Of a stretch of 64,000 nt of DNA, positions 1 to 12,058 are shown piece after piece. The DNA lies in assembly GCA_013423385.1 (NCBI GenBank), contig BLZA01000002.1, forward strand, positions 393,669 to 457,668. Direction: 5' to 3'. Within the stretch, counting starts at the first letter, position 1, and each line of letters opens with the position of its first letter. Source of the DNA: Naganishia liquefaciens. Lineage: Eukaryota > Basidiomycota > Tremellomycetes > Filobasidiales > Filobasidiaceae. A program made the position numbers and the translations under genes. The notes below the pieces were generated by a model. That model saw nothing but the letters and a program-made list of their open reading frames with translations, was not told the DNA's origin and made no database searches.

Positions 1-125
1 TGAAAAAAGGAGCTGCCAGTCGATCCTTCAGGTGAAGGTTGAAGCTGGAAGATATGGGAATAATTGCAGTCTTGCAAATAAGGTAAATGGAATAACACAA
101 GTGAGCTAAATGGGGAAGTAGATGA

Positions 126-180
126 AGTGAATCAAGTGAATCAAGTGAATCAATTCACTAAGTGAATGAAGTGAATTCAG
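126..180. repeat. 9-bp tandem repeat followed by palindromic motif
   Basis: Three perfect head-to-tail copies of AGTGAATCA occupy 126-152. They run into an imperfect palindrome built from the same bases (ATTCACTAAGTGAAT). The rest of 1-511 shows no gene I can support. Function unknown. Confidence 0.8.
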
Positions 181-511
181 TGAGGGAGGTGAGAAGAGAT
201 TGAATCGATTGACCAAAGTATTCAGTGTCTGTGGAGTGTAAGGGATGGAGGCAATATCGTCACAGCCGGGTAAAGCTAGTCAATTTATAGTTAGCTTGTG
301 TACTTGTGCCTTCCGGCTTCAATTGCGACTTTGGCGCTGCGAAGGAGCCCGCAAGGTTGTAGTAGGACTTTTCAATGGGCAATATAGAGATAAAGTGCAA
401 GCTATTGGACGGATCCTCGTCGGCTGCAGAGAGGAATCTCATACTCTCAGATCGATGGCAAATATAGAGAGTCTTACGGTTGCCTCTATTCTAGGGGGTT
501 GACTTGGAGTT

Positions 512-1120
512 CTAAAGGCATGAGGCGACCTCCGCACTTTTGTCGGAGACCGAGATAGATTGCGGTCGAGCGTAAATGAGCGGCAACACATGAGTAGTGT
601 ACCACGCTCGAACCTCTTGATTCTTCGTACCTAGATGAACAATCTGCTTGCACACGTCGCACAGTGTGTTAATCGATGTACCTTGGCTGGTCAAGCCATG
701 ATAGAATCCGAGGGGAGCTATCAAGGAAAGAACTTTGTGCCCGGTCACTGAGGAAGTCGCCCTGCTCGGTTCTCCAAGCGCCCACAAATCTGCGTCGGCG
801 AGAACGATGAGTTGCTCGCCAAAACATGGATAGTTATCGCAGTCGTAGAAAAGTGTCCGAAAGTATCTCGGTCTCCGGGGCGCCGGTAATGAAAACATCT
901 CGCATCTCAACGCTAGTTCCAGAAAGGGATCAGTATCCCAAAGGACAATTCGCGCGAGGAGGGTCTGAAAGCACGCGCTCCGAGCTTCTCCTGCTTCTTT
1001 GAAGATACCAACTCTCTTGCTGTTTTCTCTTCCCACGAGCTTCCTTTCAGTTTCAGGGACATCCTTGCACATGGGTAAGGGAGATCTCAAGGAAACGCAA
1101 GCCAGGGTAGAACTGCACAC
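512..1120 (-). CDS. possible hypothetical protein (202 codons)
   Basis: An uninterrupted 202-codon frame lies between AT-rich flanks, just left of the tRNA-Ile gene. I recognise no domain. The middle (residues about 60-200) has the mixed composition of a real globular protein, with a CxxC pair in the motif TLCDVCKQIVHLG. The first 40 residues look less convincing, so the true gene could start later or have an upstream intron. There is no transmembrane segment or signal peptide. It could be a single-exon orphan gene or a fortuitous frame, and I cannot tell which from sequence alone. Confidence 0.3.
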   Translation of the reverse strand: MCSSTLACVSLRSPLPMCKDVPETERKLVGRENSKRVGIFKEAGEARSACFQTLLARIVLWDTDPFLELALRCEMFSLPAPRRPRYFRTLFYDCDNYPCFGEQLIVLADADLWALGEPSRATSSVTGHKVLSLIAPLGFYHGLTSQGTSINTLCDVCKQIVHLGTKNQEVRAWYTTHVLPLIYARPQSISVSDKSAEVASCL

Positions 1121-1174
1121 CGAGCTAATTTACATAACGCACACAATCAAAATGAAAAATAATAAGGTCAATAA

Positions 1175-1263
1175 GGTCGGTTAGCTTAGTCGGTAGAGCA
1201 TACGCCTAATATCCTCTCGGATGGTACAGCGTAAGGTCAGCGGTTCGATCCCGCTATTGATCA
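1175..1263 (+). tRNA. tRNA-Ile (anticodon AAT) with a 16-nt intron
   Basis: A cloverleaf can be drawn directly. The acceptor stem is GGTCGGT with ATTGATC, the D arm starts TAGC, and the anticodon stem is TACGC with GCGTA. The loop is CTAATA, giving anticodon AAT (read as IAU, isoleucine). The variable loop is AGGTC and the T arm AGCGG-TTCGATC-CCGCT. An intron at about 1212-1227 sits at the canonical position after base 37. A T-run directly downstream (1264-1270) is a plausible RNA polymerase III terminator. Several G-U pairs occur in the acceptor stem, but the A and B box sequences are good. About 300 bp to the right (1264-1565) shows nothing convincing. Confidence 0.85.
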
Positions 1264-1565
1264 TCTTTTTATCTGCGACGCTGCCGTTTTTCTTTTTTTT
1301 GTGTTTTTTTCTATTTTCTTTGGAAACACCATGGGTTTCTCAAGTGTCATAGTAAAGAGATCATCTTGCCCACATCGGTCTCATTCATGGTTTGTGCTCA
1401 AGCGATTCCTGCACCTCCGGTTGACGCCTCAGTATGACGCGAGCTGGGAATGTATGTTAGTTTCTGTTGTCGCTCGGGATCGTCCTCTGCAACTGATTTC
1501 GAAATTTACTGATCTGGTTGACATCTTTCGCAGAGCAGAGTCATCGAAATGTCATTATTCCATGA

Positions 1566-4500
1566 TCACATCGTAAGAGGTAAATCAGTTGTGAAATGTC
1601 GAGCAGGATATAAGAATAATTGCTCCAAGATGTCGAGTTCGGGATCCTCGAGAAAACCTCCGAGCTGGTGTGAAAAGGGCGTCTCCTCAAGTTCAAGTCC
1701 CGGCCTATAGGTCGGAGGAGGCATGCAGTGTGTCCGATTCGAGAACCGCTCTGGCGCATCAAGCTGGCCCAGTCCAGTCCCGTACTTCTTATCTTCCCTC
1801 TTTGCGCGATCATTAGTCAACGACCCTTCACTCTCATAATAGGATATCATGCTTACCGTAAGCGCAGATTCAATAATTCTTCTGAATTTCCGTGATGCTC
1901 CGTCCTCGACATCCTGCACATACCGTTTCGGGCTCGTAGACTCACGTGATCCCGACGCCTGTCGATCAACAGCGCGCTTATTCATGTCTGTGTCTATCCA
2001 AGAAGATAAGCCTGGTGTGCGAATCACAGGATCGAAAACTACCTAGCAATCCTTCAAGCAGTTCTGCCACGCTTTTGATTTCTGCAGACTTTTGTCTTCT
2101 ATGGGATTGGGTTTCAGCACCGTCTCGCTCCTACTGCTAATGGCGACATACCGGAGCGAATGAGTGCCATTCCGTAGCAGGATCTCTAAATCTTTGGCTT
2201 GAGATCGTGGTGTGTAGATAAGAATGAGCAGGGCAACAATTGCCGCGGTCAATACGCCGTGAACAAACGGCCTTCAGACTAGCGCTTCAGTGTCATGTGC
2301 GTCTCACGAACTGCAAGAGTACTTACCACCATCGATTCGGCAAACCTTGCAGAGTGTACAAAGTCGGATCGTGCTCCAAAAGCCATCGCGAACCGCGCGC
2401 CGCCCCTTCTTGGCAGACTGCAAACTTTCTCTCGGGTGCCGCAATCAGCCACACTTATGGGTTTGGGTTGAATGCTCGAGAGGCTTACTTCGAACGCAGA
2501 GCGGACGCAAGACACAATCTATGGAGTCTCAGCAATGCCGAGTAGCCGTTACACTTGATTGCTCGACTCTCTGCGGCAAGTCGAGCTACGTCTTGCGCGT
2601 TCGTCTCAAGAGACAGTTCGTGACCAATATGAGGTGATTCTGTTTTGTAATACGGAGGTAAGGCGTCTACAACGCTCATATACGCCTCGTGCGTGCTGAA
2701 CTCCGTGTCAACCGCGAAAAGCAAACAGAAACGGGTCTCTGACTCACTTTTCCATGATTTCCTCGGTTAAGTGACCGTTATTCATGTTCACAGCGCTTAT
2801 GAATCGCTTCAAAGGTTGTAGAAATTTCAAGCGGGAACATATATACGACATATCCTATGACAAAGGTACAGCGCTCAGCAGGTAGGTAATGGTTCCTTAG
2901 CAGAAGGCTTACGGTATGCTTATCAGCTCGTGCGTTTGCCATGACCCTAAAGCTTCCTTCTCCGATATTTTCGTCGTTAACATTCGCCGGGAAGGCGCAG
3001 GTAACGGCGAATGTTTCCACGAAGCTGAGATAGTCGTGTTCGACACTTGCATTCAGGTCCAACTCGAGCTGACCGCGAGTTGTCGATTCGTCTCCACAGC
3101 AAGAGACTGGAAGAGCTTACGAGGAGCCACCATACTCGACGACCTGTCTCCCTCTGCACTAAAGATGCCTTCCACTTGCCACTGAATTGATTCTGAATCT
3201 GCTCTGTTTCCGTGTCCATGGCTAGCTCAGGTCCGAGTCTATGTAAGCCCATGCATTGAGCGATCTGCTCAAGATGTTCACCGAGTGCATTTATTGTGTA
3301 TATCTCCTGACCTACTTTCATCGCGCTTCCAAGCATACTGTAGTGAGTATCGGAGCGACCAGTAGCAGACCAATATGGGCCGATGATTCTGGGAAGGAGA
3401 GAAAGGTTAGTATTTGACGAACAGTCGCTGAGCCTCCGTGTCCGGCTTACATGAAGGCTTGAAGGGTCTCCAGACGATGGTGTCTGCCCCAGTCGCCCTT
3501 CATGAGAGCCATCTCAAAAAGATCGCTCCAAGCTTCCGTCATTGTAGCGCGTTGAGCTTCATTGAATCCTATTCGCGTTAGGTCCTCTTTGTCCATAAGA
3601 TATAGAGTGGTACACATGATCGCGCAATAGGTGGGCAGGAATAGGGTGTGCTCTATGTCAAGAGGATTCAATTGCATCCCGTTGTGCGCAGAGTAGTGTC
3701 TCCACTGTCTTTCCAGCGTTGGTGCGTGAAAGCAGCGTATGCTGGACGAGATGTATGTCAGCTGGTTGGCTAGTTCCTGTCCTTCAATCAATCCGACATA
3801 CAGCCAGGCATATCTGATAGGGCATCTGGTCAGCCTCACAGTCTCTCAGAAGCTCAAGTTGAGCTGTACGTGACTTACTCTCGAAGCTGTCGTTTCAGAT
3901 CCCAAGTCAGACGTAAGCAGGCGAACGCGCGGAAGGGTTGCGGTGACTTACAAAGTGTTCCAGCAAGTAGTCAGCCAAATCTTGCAATGGGAGCGATTCC
4001 AAGCCTGGAATAACGATATAGTGCGGATCTTTCCTCTGAGTGACGAACGTCGAATTGTCTTGACGAGGATCTGCGTAGGAGCCGATCAGCAGTTCCGATA
4101 CGGTATGTTCACGACTCTGCTCACCCGCTGCATTGCGCAGACCATCTAGTCTTGTATTTGAATCCCTACTGAGCGCGATATCTTCCAGCGCTAGCGCAGC
4201 CTGATTGTCCCCCAAAGAGGGAGCCCTGCTGAATGCTTGTCTCGCTTTCGCTGTATGCTCTTCCGCAGAAGATTGCTCTGGCGTCGTGCCATCCGACTTG
4301 TCACTGTCAAGATATGGGGAAGCCGTATATCGCCGCGATTTGCGCATCTTTGATATCAGCCGCTCGAGGTCCTCCACTCGTCTGTGCAACGACCGTTCGT
4401 CGCCGCGTGCAGAAGAGGCATTCCTGCGAAAGTCGCTGAGCCGATGTCGGAAGGGCTGTAACGATACAACGCTCACCGAGGAATCCGGTCATCCGTCCTC

Positions 4501-4747
4501 TTTCGATATTCTTGGCAGGAGCGCGGTTCCTTTCTCGCTACACAAGCAGAGCATGGCGTCTGTCTTCCTCCCGAGGTTTGGTCAAAATCAGTGACTGTAC
4601 GAGGCAGCGAGATATCAGTCATTCACCTGTCACACTGAAAACGAAGGCAACAATTCAGTTCATCAGCCAGCCTCAAATCGAAAGTGACATACCTTCGTCT
4701 TCCTCCGGCGACATTCTAGGCAATTCCGGCGCGATGGAGCTCAGCAT
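1566..4747 (-). CDS. fungal-specific transcription factor (Zn2Cys6/MHR type), multi-exon
   Basis: A regulator of the fungal Zn-cluster family, spread over about ten exons. The N-terminus (start at 4747) leads into a Cys-containing segment, RQTPCSACVARKEPRSCQ, which matches the second half of a Zn2Cys6 binuclear cluster. A coiled-coil linker follows (RRVEDLERLISKMRK). The large middle homology region includes the signature RRVWWLLV near 3110-3150 and the LLRLHR segment near 2500. The C-terminal tail (1566-2020) is polar and could be an activation domain. Good splice signals exist, for example GTATGT...CATAG near 2150-2100. The first half of the zinc cluster (CxxCx6C) is not apparent in my exon model, so either a small exon is missed or the DNA-binding domain is degenerate. 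Target genes are unknown. The neighbouring P450 at 5522-7824 is a candidate. Confidence 0.75.
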
Positions 4748-5521
4748 TCCGACCGATAGTAAAGCGCCTTAGCATGCGGTAATTACCAGAACAGCTTTGT
4801 ACAGGACGATTGCGCTTGATTCCTGTCGTTGATTTTGGAGCGTTCGCAATGGATGACACAAGCGATCCCTGCAAAATACAGATGATGCGGTTGAGTGTGA
4901 GTGCTGATCGCGCGTATGTTCACCTCACTACCCACACTAACGGTGCTGTCCATCGTTGGCCAAAAGAACTTGCGACACAGTCGTGGCGAGAACGCAAATT
5001 TGTGACCTAACGTTCCAAAGGGCCCAAAGATATGCTACGCTGTCAAGATACCCATGGCTCGTGGTCCATGAGATGGCTCTGCGACGTCTCGCAAGTCAAT
5101 GTAGCAACATAATCCAGAATGCCGCCGTTCAGATTAACCTACAGCACGCCTACCCCACTATTTGACTCCGCTTCCCCGCTTTCCCACGTGGCAAATGTCG
5201 CGTCCGACTACTCCTCGGACCGACTGCCGTTTGGATTCACTCGTTACAGGCTTCTGTAGGCTGCAACGCATGACCTTTTACGCATGGACAGTGCATAGTG
5301 CATGATAAACAGACCTGCCTTCGTAGACACGTCGAGCAGGGGCCGATGGCGTGCGTTGTCCAGCGGGTCATGGTATCCATGAATACGACCTTCACATGCA
5401 TGGGAAGACTCCCCAAAGCTTCTAGCATTCTACAGCATGTAAGTGACGTGCCTGCTCCAATGAGGTCATGGTGCGTGAATATCGCCAGACTACTGGAGCT
5501 GTGAGAACCTTGTCATGTGCC
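4748..5521. other. intergenic region, transcription factor to P450
   Basis: A 774-bp gap between two minus-strand genes. It should hold the promoter of the transcription factor and the 3' end of the P450 gene. I see no gene, repeat or RNA structure in it. Confidence 0.5.
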
Positions 5522-7824
5522 CTACAAATCTCCCATACTGAGCACATCTGCAAAATTCGCCATCTCTTGCTGGTATTCTTGCTCAATGATCGCCCGTCGC
5601 TTTTCATCTCGCAGAATGAGCATAAAAGGCAAATCTTTGCCTCGAGTACCAGGCATGATTCCATGGAACCCTGAATCTGTCGGATTGGTAGATTGTTACC
5701 CATGCCGCGGTACGGAAAGGCAAGCGGACTTACCTTGTGCGAGAGGAAGTACCGCTCCTGGCTTTGGCTTGATGTCAAATGCCCAGAGCAGCCGCGAAAA
5801 CCCAATGAAGAAGCTTCGTTCGGCAACATGGTATCCCGGACAGATTCTTCTGCCAGCGCCGAATGCAAAGTGGTCCCGCATTGTCGGGTCTGCGAGGTTA
5901 ATGGACTCCTGGGACTACAACTTTCCATCAGCTCTCGTCCCGACTCGGGGGCAAGGAACCTACACTTCGCTCATCTCCCTCGTACCTCTCCGGAAGAAAG
6001 CTATCGGGGTGCTTGTGCCGTTTCTCATCGTGATGGATAGCCCAGGCATTGAGATGCAAGAAGGCGCCTTTCGGGATCTGGATGCCCTTGTATTCGAGGT
6101 CTTGCTTGGTGACATGTGGATGTCCGAGAGCCACGGGAGGTCTCCACTGGAAAGACGGAGAGAAAGATGAGTGGCACGATAGCATTGTTGAGTAGTTACC
6201 CACCCTCCAGACTTCCTTCATGATACAACGCAGGTAAGGCGTGTCGACCAGATCCTCCCATACCGGCAAGCGATCCCCGACCGCGGCATCTTGGTAGCAA
6301 AAGCCGTTAGCCAGCCGTTCAGATACCGCAATTTGGACATACCTAGCTCCTTCTGAGCCTTTACCTGTACTTCGGGATATTCCAGCATGGCTTCCAGAAA
6401 TGCCCACATGGTCATCATCGACTGCGCGACAAGTCAGGTAAAGACAGGAACAGCCTTGTCAGACAGACTCACTGTATCGGCCGCAGCACCAATCAACTCT
6501 AGGTTGATGTACGCCGCTTCGTCTTCGCTATCGAGCCCCCCGAGTTTCGGGTCTTGAAGCAGCCGGGCAAGTGTACAGTAAGGAAGGACCGTTCCCTTGG
6601 CGATGGCTTGCTTGCAGCGCTAGGTATGATAGAATTAAGAATTCGTACTGAGAGGTCCGGTGTTGGACACGAGACTGACCTCCATTCGCTCACGACACCA
6701 TGCCATGTCTCTCTCATGTGCCTTCTTGCCAGCTCGAGCCCAAGGCTTGAACGCTATCGGCAACTTTTCGAGAATGGGAAACGTCTCGACGATCTTTGCG
6801 CCCGGAAGTGTGCCTTTAATGCTCTCGAAGACGCTCCCTATAAAAGTCAATCAGCCAATGACCAAGGAAAGGTTGCGAAACGCACAGAAGATGTAGTCGA
6901 TGCTCGGCGAATCTTCCATGTTGATCTTAATAAGCTAGCATTAGCACTCTGCTATCATTTTTCCACTCAAGGACTCACTGGGAAACCGAAAGTCTGCAAC
7001 GCAAAGAGCGAGTACTGATACCGCTTCAATTTGAGCCAAACATTCTGCTCGGGACCGTTGGCTAGGGGATCATTGATGACGGCGTGTAGGAAACGAGCGG
7101 TTTCAAAATTGTTCAAGCTATCGGAAAGGCTTCGGTCAACGTGTCGAGTCTGCGGTACGTTTCATCTCACGGTAGAGCGGAATCGGCCATGGCAGGCGAA
7201 GTCACCATGGCGTTGATGAATTTGCGTTGACTCTGTCTAAAGTTGAGCGACACGCCGAACTTGAAGATGGGCCGGCTCACCTTCCATCTCGGATGGGAAC
7301 CAGACAATAAGAGCACATTCTGCTGATTGCACACGTATCTGCCAAGTTGTCAGTCACCGCATAGCAGACATTGCCTCACAGCAGACAGTGCCTCACTCGT
7401 TAGAATAGATCCAACGGGGACGATCGGATGACACAGAACTGTGCTTGTCCATGATCTCCTTGACGGCTTTGTCTTCGTTGATAAAGTATTGCTATGAGAA
7501 GTTTCAGTAACCGAGACAACCAATGGGCAGCTCGAGACTCACATCGATCGTCCCCGCGCTGACTTTGACGACAGGGCCATACTGCTTCGCCCATGACTGC
7601 ATTTGAAGGTGCATTCGGTCCGCACCTGCTGCTTTAATGATATCCGGCAAGTTGCCGACAATTGGCCATCCGGGAGGACTAGGCGCCCAACGAAGGCCAT
7701 TTTTGGGCTTCTTGGAGCTCGATCTGAGGTGTAAGGCGATGCAAAGCACGATCAAACAAATGAAGACCGTCAAGGGAGATATCGAGGTGTCGATGAATGA
7801 ATTGAGGGAACTGGAGAGGGGCAT
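5522..7824 (-). CDS. cytochrome P450 monooxygenase, multi-exon
   Basis: A membrane-anchored heme-thiolate monooxygenase. The start at 7824 gives an N-terminal membrane helix (residues about 15-33, rich in Leu/Ile/Val) followed by the proline hinge PPGWPIVGNLP. Further exons supply an I-helix segment IGAAADT, the K-helix ExxR (KEVWR), a PERYEGD motif and the heme-binding loop FAFGAGRRICPG with the ligand Cys near 5845. The final exon ends with an acidic/hydrophobic tail and a stop at 5522. Most introns are about 50-60 bp, and the order matches class E P450s of basidiomycetes similar to the O-methylsterigmatocystin-oxidoreductase-like group. All landmark motifs are present, so the gene looks functional. 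The substrate cannot be inferred. No other metabolic enzyme lies next to it. Confidence 0.88.
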
Positions 7825-8751
7825 CGTGTCAGCACGATCTTCTTTGGCCGTGAGAGTTGCTCACTTTGTGGAATGGGCAATGGGAACGTCGACCTGCACA
7901 TGCTATATACGCTCGTCCTGTCGTATGCCTGAAATCAGTAAGGCTGGAATCGGAACAAGCTGGTGATACCGACCGATGCGGAGCAATGGTTTGCAAGCAG
8001 AGAAGCCAAAATGCGGGGCAGGCTGAAGATAGCCGTTCTCGGCCGGGACCACAAAGTAAACAACGGCGGGGCAGTCTCGTCACAATCGCCTATCTCCGTT
8101 TCGGGCGCAAGAGCCTACTAGAGCCATTCTATCCTGCATGCTAGGAAATGTGTTGTGCACTCTTAGTACAAGCGAACAGCATGACAGCGTATGATCGGAA
8201 GTATTGGGTCGACAGACTACTATTCGACATGGTTTACACGTCGCATGTCGACTGAGAGGTTCTTGGAGCGACGTCCTTCGCTGCTGAGTTACAGCCATCG
8301 GTCGTGGTAAATTAGGTTCTGCCTCTGCCTGCATACACTTTCATGCTCCCTGTCGTTGCATAGCCTTATGCTGTGCTGCATGGGCAAAAGCAATGCATCT
8401 TGCTGCTTAAGGACAAAAGGCGATGTCAGCGAGGGCAAATGGCAACGACAGCAACATCGCCACCGTTACTTGTGTTTCAGATATTTCAGGGGTATTCTAG
8501 AAAGGAGGTGTGTACAGCAAACTATTACCATGTCAAGCCGCACGAAAGAAAAAAAACATGCCTACGATTGTGCATCGGATATAAGTGGAAGTCAGCCGCG
8601 AATTCACCTTGCTAATCTAGACCATCATAGGAGTTCGATATCAAACATTTGGCATTACCTCTTTTGCGTGCAGACGTTAGAAACAGTTTCTGATCATCGA
8701 GATTGCAGGCAACCTGATTCTCCATTCTCAGAAGCCCCGAGAAAGCGCGAC
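7825..8751. other. intergenic region (P450 promoter side)
   Basis: About 0.9 kb between the divergently oriented P450 and the Ser-rich gene at 8752. An open frame continues upstream of 8752 to 8356, but its composition does not look coding. I identify no RNA gene or repeat. Confidence 0.45.
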
Positions 8752-9355
8752 ATGGAGAACGACAACGACAGCACAGGCGAATGCCTAGAGTGTGATATGC
8801 CCGAAACTCCTTCGGTGCTCCGATGGCTCTGGACCATTCACGGCGTATCCGATCCCTCGGCGCTCTCTTTGAACTCGAATAACTCTATTCCCAGTGGTCC
8901 TCAATCTGAAATCGGGGTGGAAGATAACGAAACGCTCAGTATGGGCTCCTGGTCGCACGGAGGGGGTCACGAGCCTTCGGTGACTCCGGGCTCTGAATCT
9001 GACGATGAAGCGACACATAGTATGGACGACACATAGTATGGACTCGTGGTCTCACGGAGGACGCCGCCATTCTTCTAAAAATGAATCCAATGAAGGGGAT
9101 GAGAACGCAACCATTAGCATGAGTTCGTCTTACTCTCACGGTCGCGGTTACAAAGGTCGATTGCACCGCTCGAGATCCGTCTCCATTTCTCGGCAAGATC
9201 TTTTCGCGTCACCCGCCGGACCACAGTTATCTCGTTCCTCGAAAAAGGGCGAGGCGGAGCAGAAAGATGCTGCTGTTGGATGTCAATCTCCTGAAATGCA
9301 GAGTACTTCGCGGCCTCCGCCGGGAATTGACAAACGCGAGCGTCTTTGGCAATGA
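8752..9355 (+). pseudogene. Ser/His/Gly-rich repeat protein broken by a 16-bp tandem duplication
   Basis: The frame starting at 8752 (MENDNDSTGE) encodes an acidic, Ser-rich protein. It reads through SMGSWSHGGG and stops at 9036 shortly after the next SMD. The 16-bp string CGACACATAGTATGGA occurs twice in direct tandem at 9011-9026 and 9027-9042. Ignoring one copy places the following frame (SWSHGGRRHSS, then SYSHGRGYKG, to a stop at 9355) in register. The original protein would thus have carried three related SMxSWSHGG-like units followed by an RS-type tail (RSRSVSISR). I recognise no family. It may be a nuclear, low-complexity protein. Two alternatives are an intron here, or an assembly error in the duplicated string. 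Confidence 0.5.
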
Positions 9356-9675
9356 TGTATTCAGCGGAGATGTAGGAAATGTTAGCTTACTACAGTGACT
9401 CCGCTGCGGAAAGCTTTGTTATCCATCATTCTAATTCTAATAGCACTTTCACATTCCAAGCGAGACGTGCTCTTGCGAGTTGCCTATATATAATGTGGAC
9501 TTGAAGGTGGATCATGAGCCGGGCAATGCTGTACCCGACAGCTCGTTATCGCAGCTCCTCAATTGGCAAGATGTCGAGGCTGCCAGAGTTGTTTGACACT
9601 TCAATCAACCTTACTCAATGCCAACGTCCAGTCTGTCTGCTTTTTACCAATGCTTTTGATCCAAAGTGGCATTCC

Positions 9676-10689
9676 TCAAACAACGTTGGCACCATCCTTG
9701 ACGATCGTCTCCATCACCTCGGTCGCGCCCCTCTCCTCGGCCTCGGCCACCACCTGCTCAGCAACAGCCTTGGCCTGCTCGTCCGTGAATCCGCCCGTCG
9801 ATCCGAACCCGCCGGCACCTCGAATGGTCGCATCCAGGTCCTTGGGGGGATCGAGAAGGATGATTCAGTAAGATAGGCGCGAAGGGAAGGGCAGAAAAGC
9901 TTACCTCGACTTCGAGGACTTCTGGTGTGAGGATCCGTTCGAGAATCAACTGGGCGATGCGGTCACCGACTTTAACTATGTAGCGGATTGAGCAAGTCAG
10001 CGATGGTTAGAAAGCAGCAAGGAGAGGAATTCAAAGGGCAGGGACGTCGGTCAGCTATCTGTGTTCAGAGACGTTCCCACAGGTGTGAGTATAGCAGACC
10101 AGGGGCGATGATGGTCCGCAAAGGTAAGCGTATCGCCAATTAATACCTTGACCTGGCCCCCTTTCTGTATATCATGGGCGCGCTTCACGGCGAAGAGAAT
10201 TGACTGCGAGATACCTTCCGGCATTCCCAAAGTCTTGCGGCTGCTATCACTTTCCGTTTCGTCCTTCTGACTCTGACACTTTCACGGCCCAAGCAAGAAA
10301 GTAGAGAGAAGGAACTCACCCTCCAGATCCTTTTCTCCCAAGTTAAACAGCAATACAAACACCTCTCCCCGGTAATCCGCATCTACGACTCCGGCACCGG
10401 TATGAATCCCAAACTTGCTAGCCAATCCACTTCTCGGCGCGACCCTTCCATACGTGCCAGCGGGCACGGCCATGCTCACACCGGTACTGACGAGCGCCTT
10501 GCCATTCGCTGGAACGACGGTAGCGACCGAGGCATAGAGGTCGTATCCTGCTGCCAAGGATGATCCACGGGTGGGGAGTTGAGCGGTCGGGGAAAGACGC
10601 TTGATGAGCAGGTTGGCGACGGGAGTCTGGTGGGACATTTTGGAGGGCTTTTCGGAGTCGAGGGGAGAGGCGGGACGCTTGAGAGTCAT
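9676..10689 (-). CDS. DUT1: deoxyuridine 5'-triphosphate nucleotidohydrolase (dUTPase)
   Basis: Hydrolyses dUTP to dUMP and pyrophosphate, keeping uracil out of DNA and supplying dUMP for thymidylate synthesis. It works as a homotrimer. All five family motifs are visible: 1 AAGYDLYAS, 2 APRSGLA, 3 [13 protein letters not shown], 4 [10 protein letters not shown] and 5 [10 protein letters not shown]. They lie in three exons, with an unusually long intron of about 345 bp (about 9975-10319) between motifs 3 and 4. The C-terminus extends about 35 residues past motif 5. I chose the ATG at 10689. The ATG at 10638 would give a shorter cytosolic/nuclear form, and an upstream in-frame ATG exists at 10767. 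The gene diverges from bS16m, with about 235 bp between starts. Intergenic 9356-9675 shows nothing else. Confidence 0.92.
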
Positions 10690-10924
10690 GGCAGGAATGG
10701 GCAAGACGGAGCGATTGTCATGAACAAGAAGCACAGGGACGAGGTTGAGGGTATGTCTACTGATCACGTGAACTTAGGTAATTCACGAAAACGCGATCGG
10801 GGAGACGGGCACGACAGTTTCACCTGCCACCTGCATCATGTTCGCATGTCCGAGGCAGTCCTTGCAGCGTTCTTAGCCATCTCGCATTCCCCCCTCTGTC
10901 CAGTCTGCTCTTCATTCACCCATC

Positions 10925-12058
10925 ATGGTCGTCAAGCTTCGTCTCGCGCGCCACGGCCGCAAAAACACACCGTTCTACCACCTCGTGAGCGCATTTAATC
11001 AAAGACTAACGCTTCACTATTTATGACAAGCTCTCTCGCTACAGGTCGCCATCAACGCCTCCAAGCGCCGCGACGCACAACCTCTAGAGAAACTTGGCGA
11101 ATACGACCCGATCCCGCGCCCACCACCGCCAAGCTCATCACTGGCATCGGCCATCGCGAATTCGTATCACCTGGCATCACGGGCCCCGAGTGCCGAGGAG
11201 TTGGCCGCGCAGAGGAGAGGGGAGAAGAAGATCATCTGGGATGTGGAGAGGATAAGGTATTGGCTCGGTGTGGGAGCGCAGCCGACGGAGAGCGTGGTCA
11301 AGCTGCTGGAAAGGGTGAGTTTTTTGGGGTATCCGGCTTTGTCGCGATCGGAAGCGAATGCGCAATCGTGCGGACATCATGGAACAAGAGTCGAAAGAAG
11401 CGCATGCAAGCAGGTCACTGTAGCCTGCGATGGAGTAACTGATGCAGGCTCAAGCTGCGTGCATCGCGTCGGTTGGAACCGGGTCGCAGGCACACTGGAC
11501 CAAGTTGCAGTGAAGCAGTTGCGGATCTCGCAGAATGGTGATGGAAAACGGGCTATGCGTTGGGATGGCCCAGTGTCCATCGGTGCAGCTGCGTGTGACG
11601 GAGTTCAGAGGTGAAGCGGATCTCGCCAGTCGGAATTCATCATGACGATTCAGGAATCTCTTCTCGTCTGAGACAGACAGGCGAGACTCGTGCTGGCGAC
11701 GATCCGTTCGCAGCGATTTGATGATGATCATCGTGAAAAGCGCAGTCAAAATTAGGAGGGAGCTAAGAGGATACCCCTTCACATCTTCCTACCGAGAGCT
11801 CTCGCAGTGGACAAACACTCGAAAATCTGATGGCGGTCCACCACTTTGCATGATCTCCGATCTCTTGCTGATTATGATCTTGTATTTCTTCTTTCTACCT
11901 ATCTATCATCCCTACGCCTTTTCATCCGCAATCTTCATACCGCTTCGCATTTGTTTCAGGCCGGCGTCCTCGAAGGCAACCACAAATGGAGAATATCGCA
12001 GGCCAGAAGGGGCAAGGGGAAGCCCAAGGATCAGAAAGAGGGTTCAGACGATGAGTAG
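10925..12058 (+). CDS. MRPS16: mitochondrial small-subunit ribosomal protein bS16m
   Basis: A structural protein of the mitochondrial ribosome small subunit. Exon 1 begins MVVKLRLARHGRKNTPFYHL, the hallmark start of bS16. Exon 2 (from about 11046) carries KLGEYDPIP and RIRYWLGVGAQPTESVVKLLER. After a 645-bp intron (11315-11959, against about 60 bp for intron 1), exon 3 gives GVLEGNHKW and a Lys-rich acidic tail, with a stop at 12058. A central insertion rich in Pro/Ser separates the two conserved parts. No separate presequence is visible, which is common in this family because the N-terminus itself is basic. The long intron contains open frames on both strands but nothing I recognise. Confidence 0.9.

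Noticed and set aside
1301-1576. 91-codon frame right of the tRNA-Ile
   Set aside because: Starts in a T-rich tract, has no recognisable motif and partly overlaps the transcription-factor 3' end.
2043-2045. In-frame TAG that seems to split the C-terminal part of the transcription factor
   Set aside because: A GTATGT...CATAG intron upstream changes the reading frame, and a short downstream intron restores it past this point, giving the expected AELLEGLL segment. The stop is not read.
11315-11959. Possible nested gene in the long bS16m intron
   Set aside because: Frames up to about 140 codons exist on both strands but have no motif. No RNA structure could be supported by eye.
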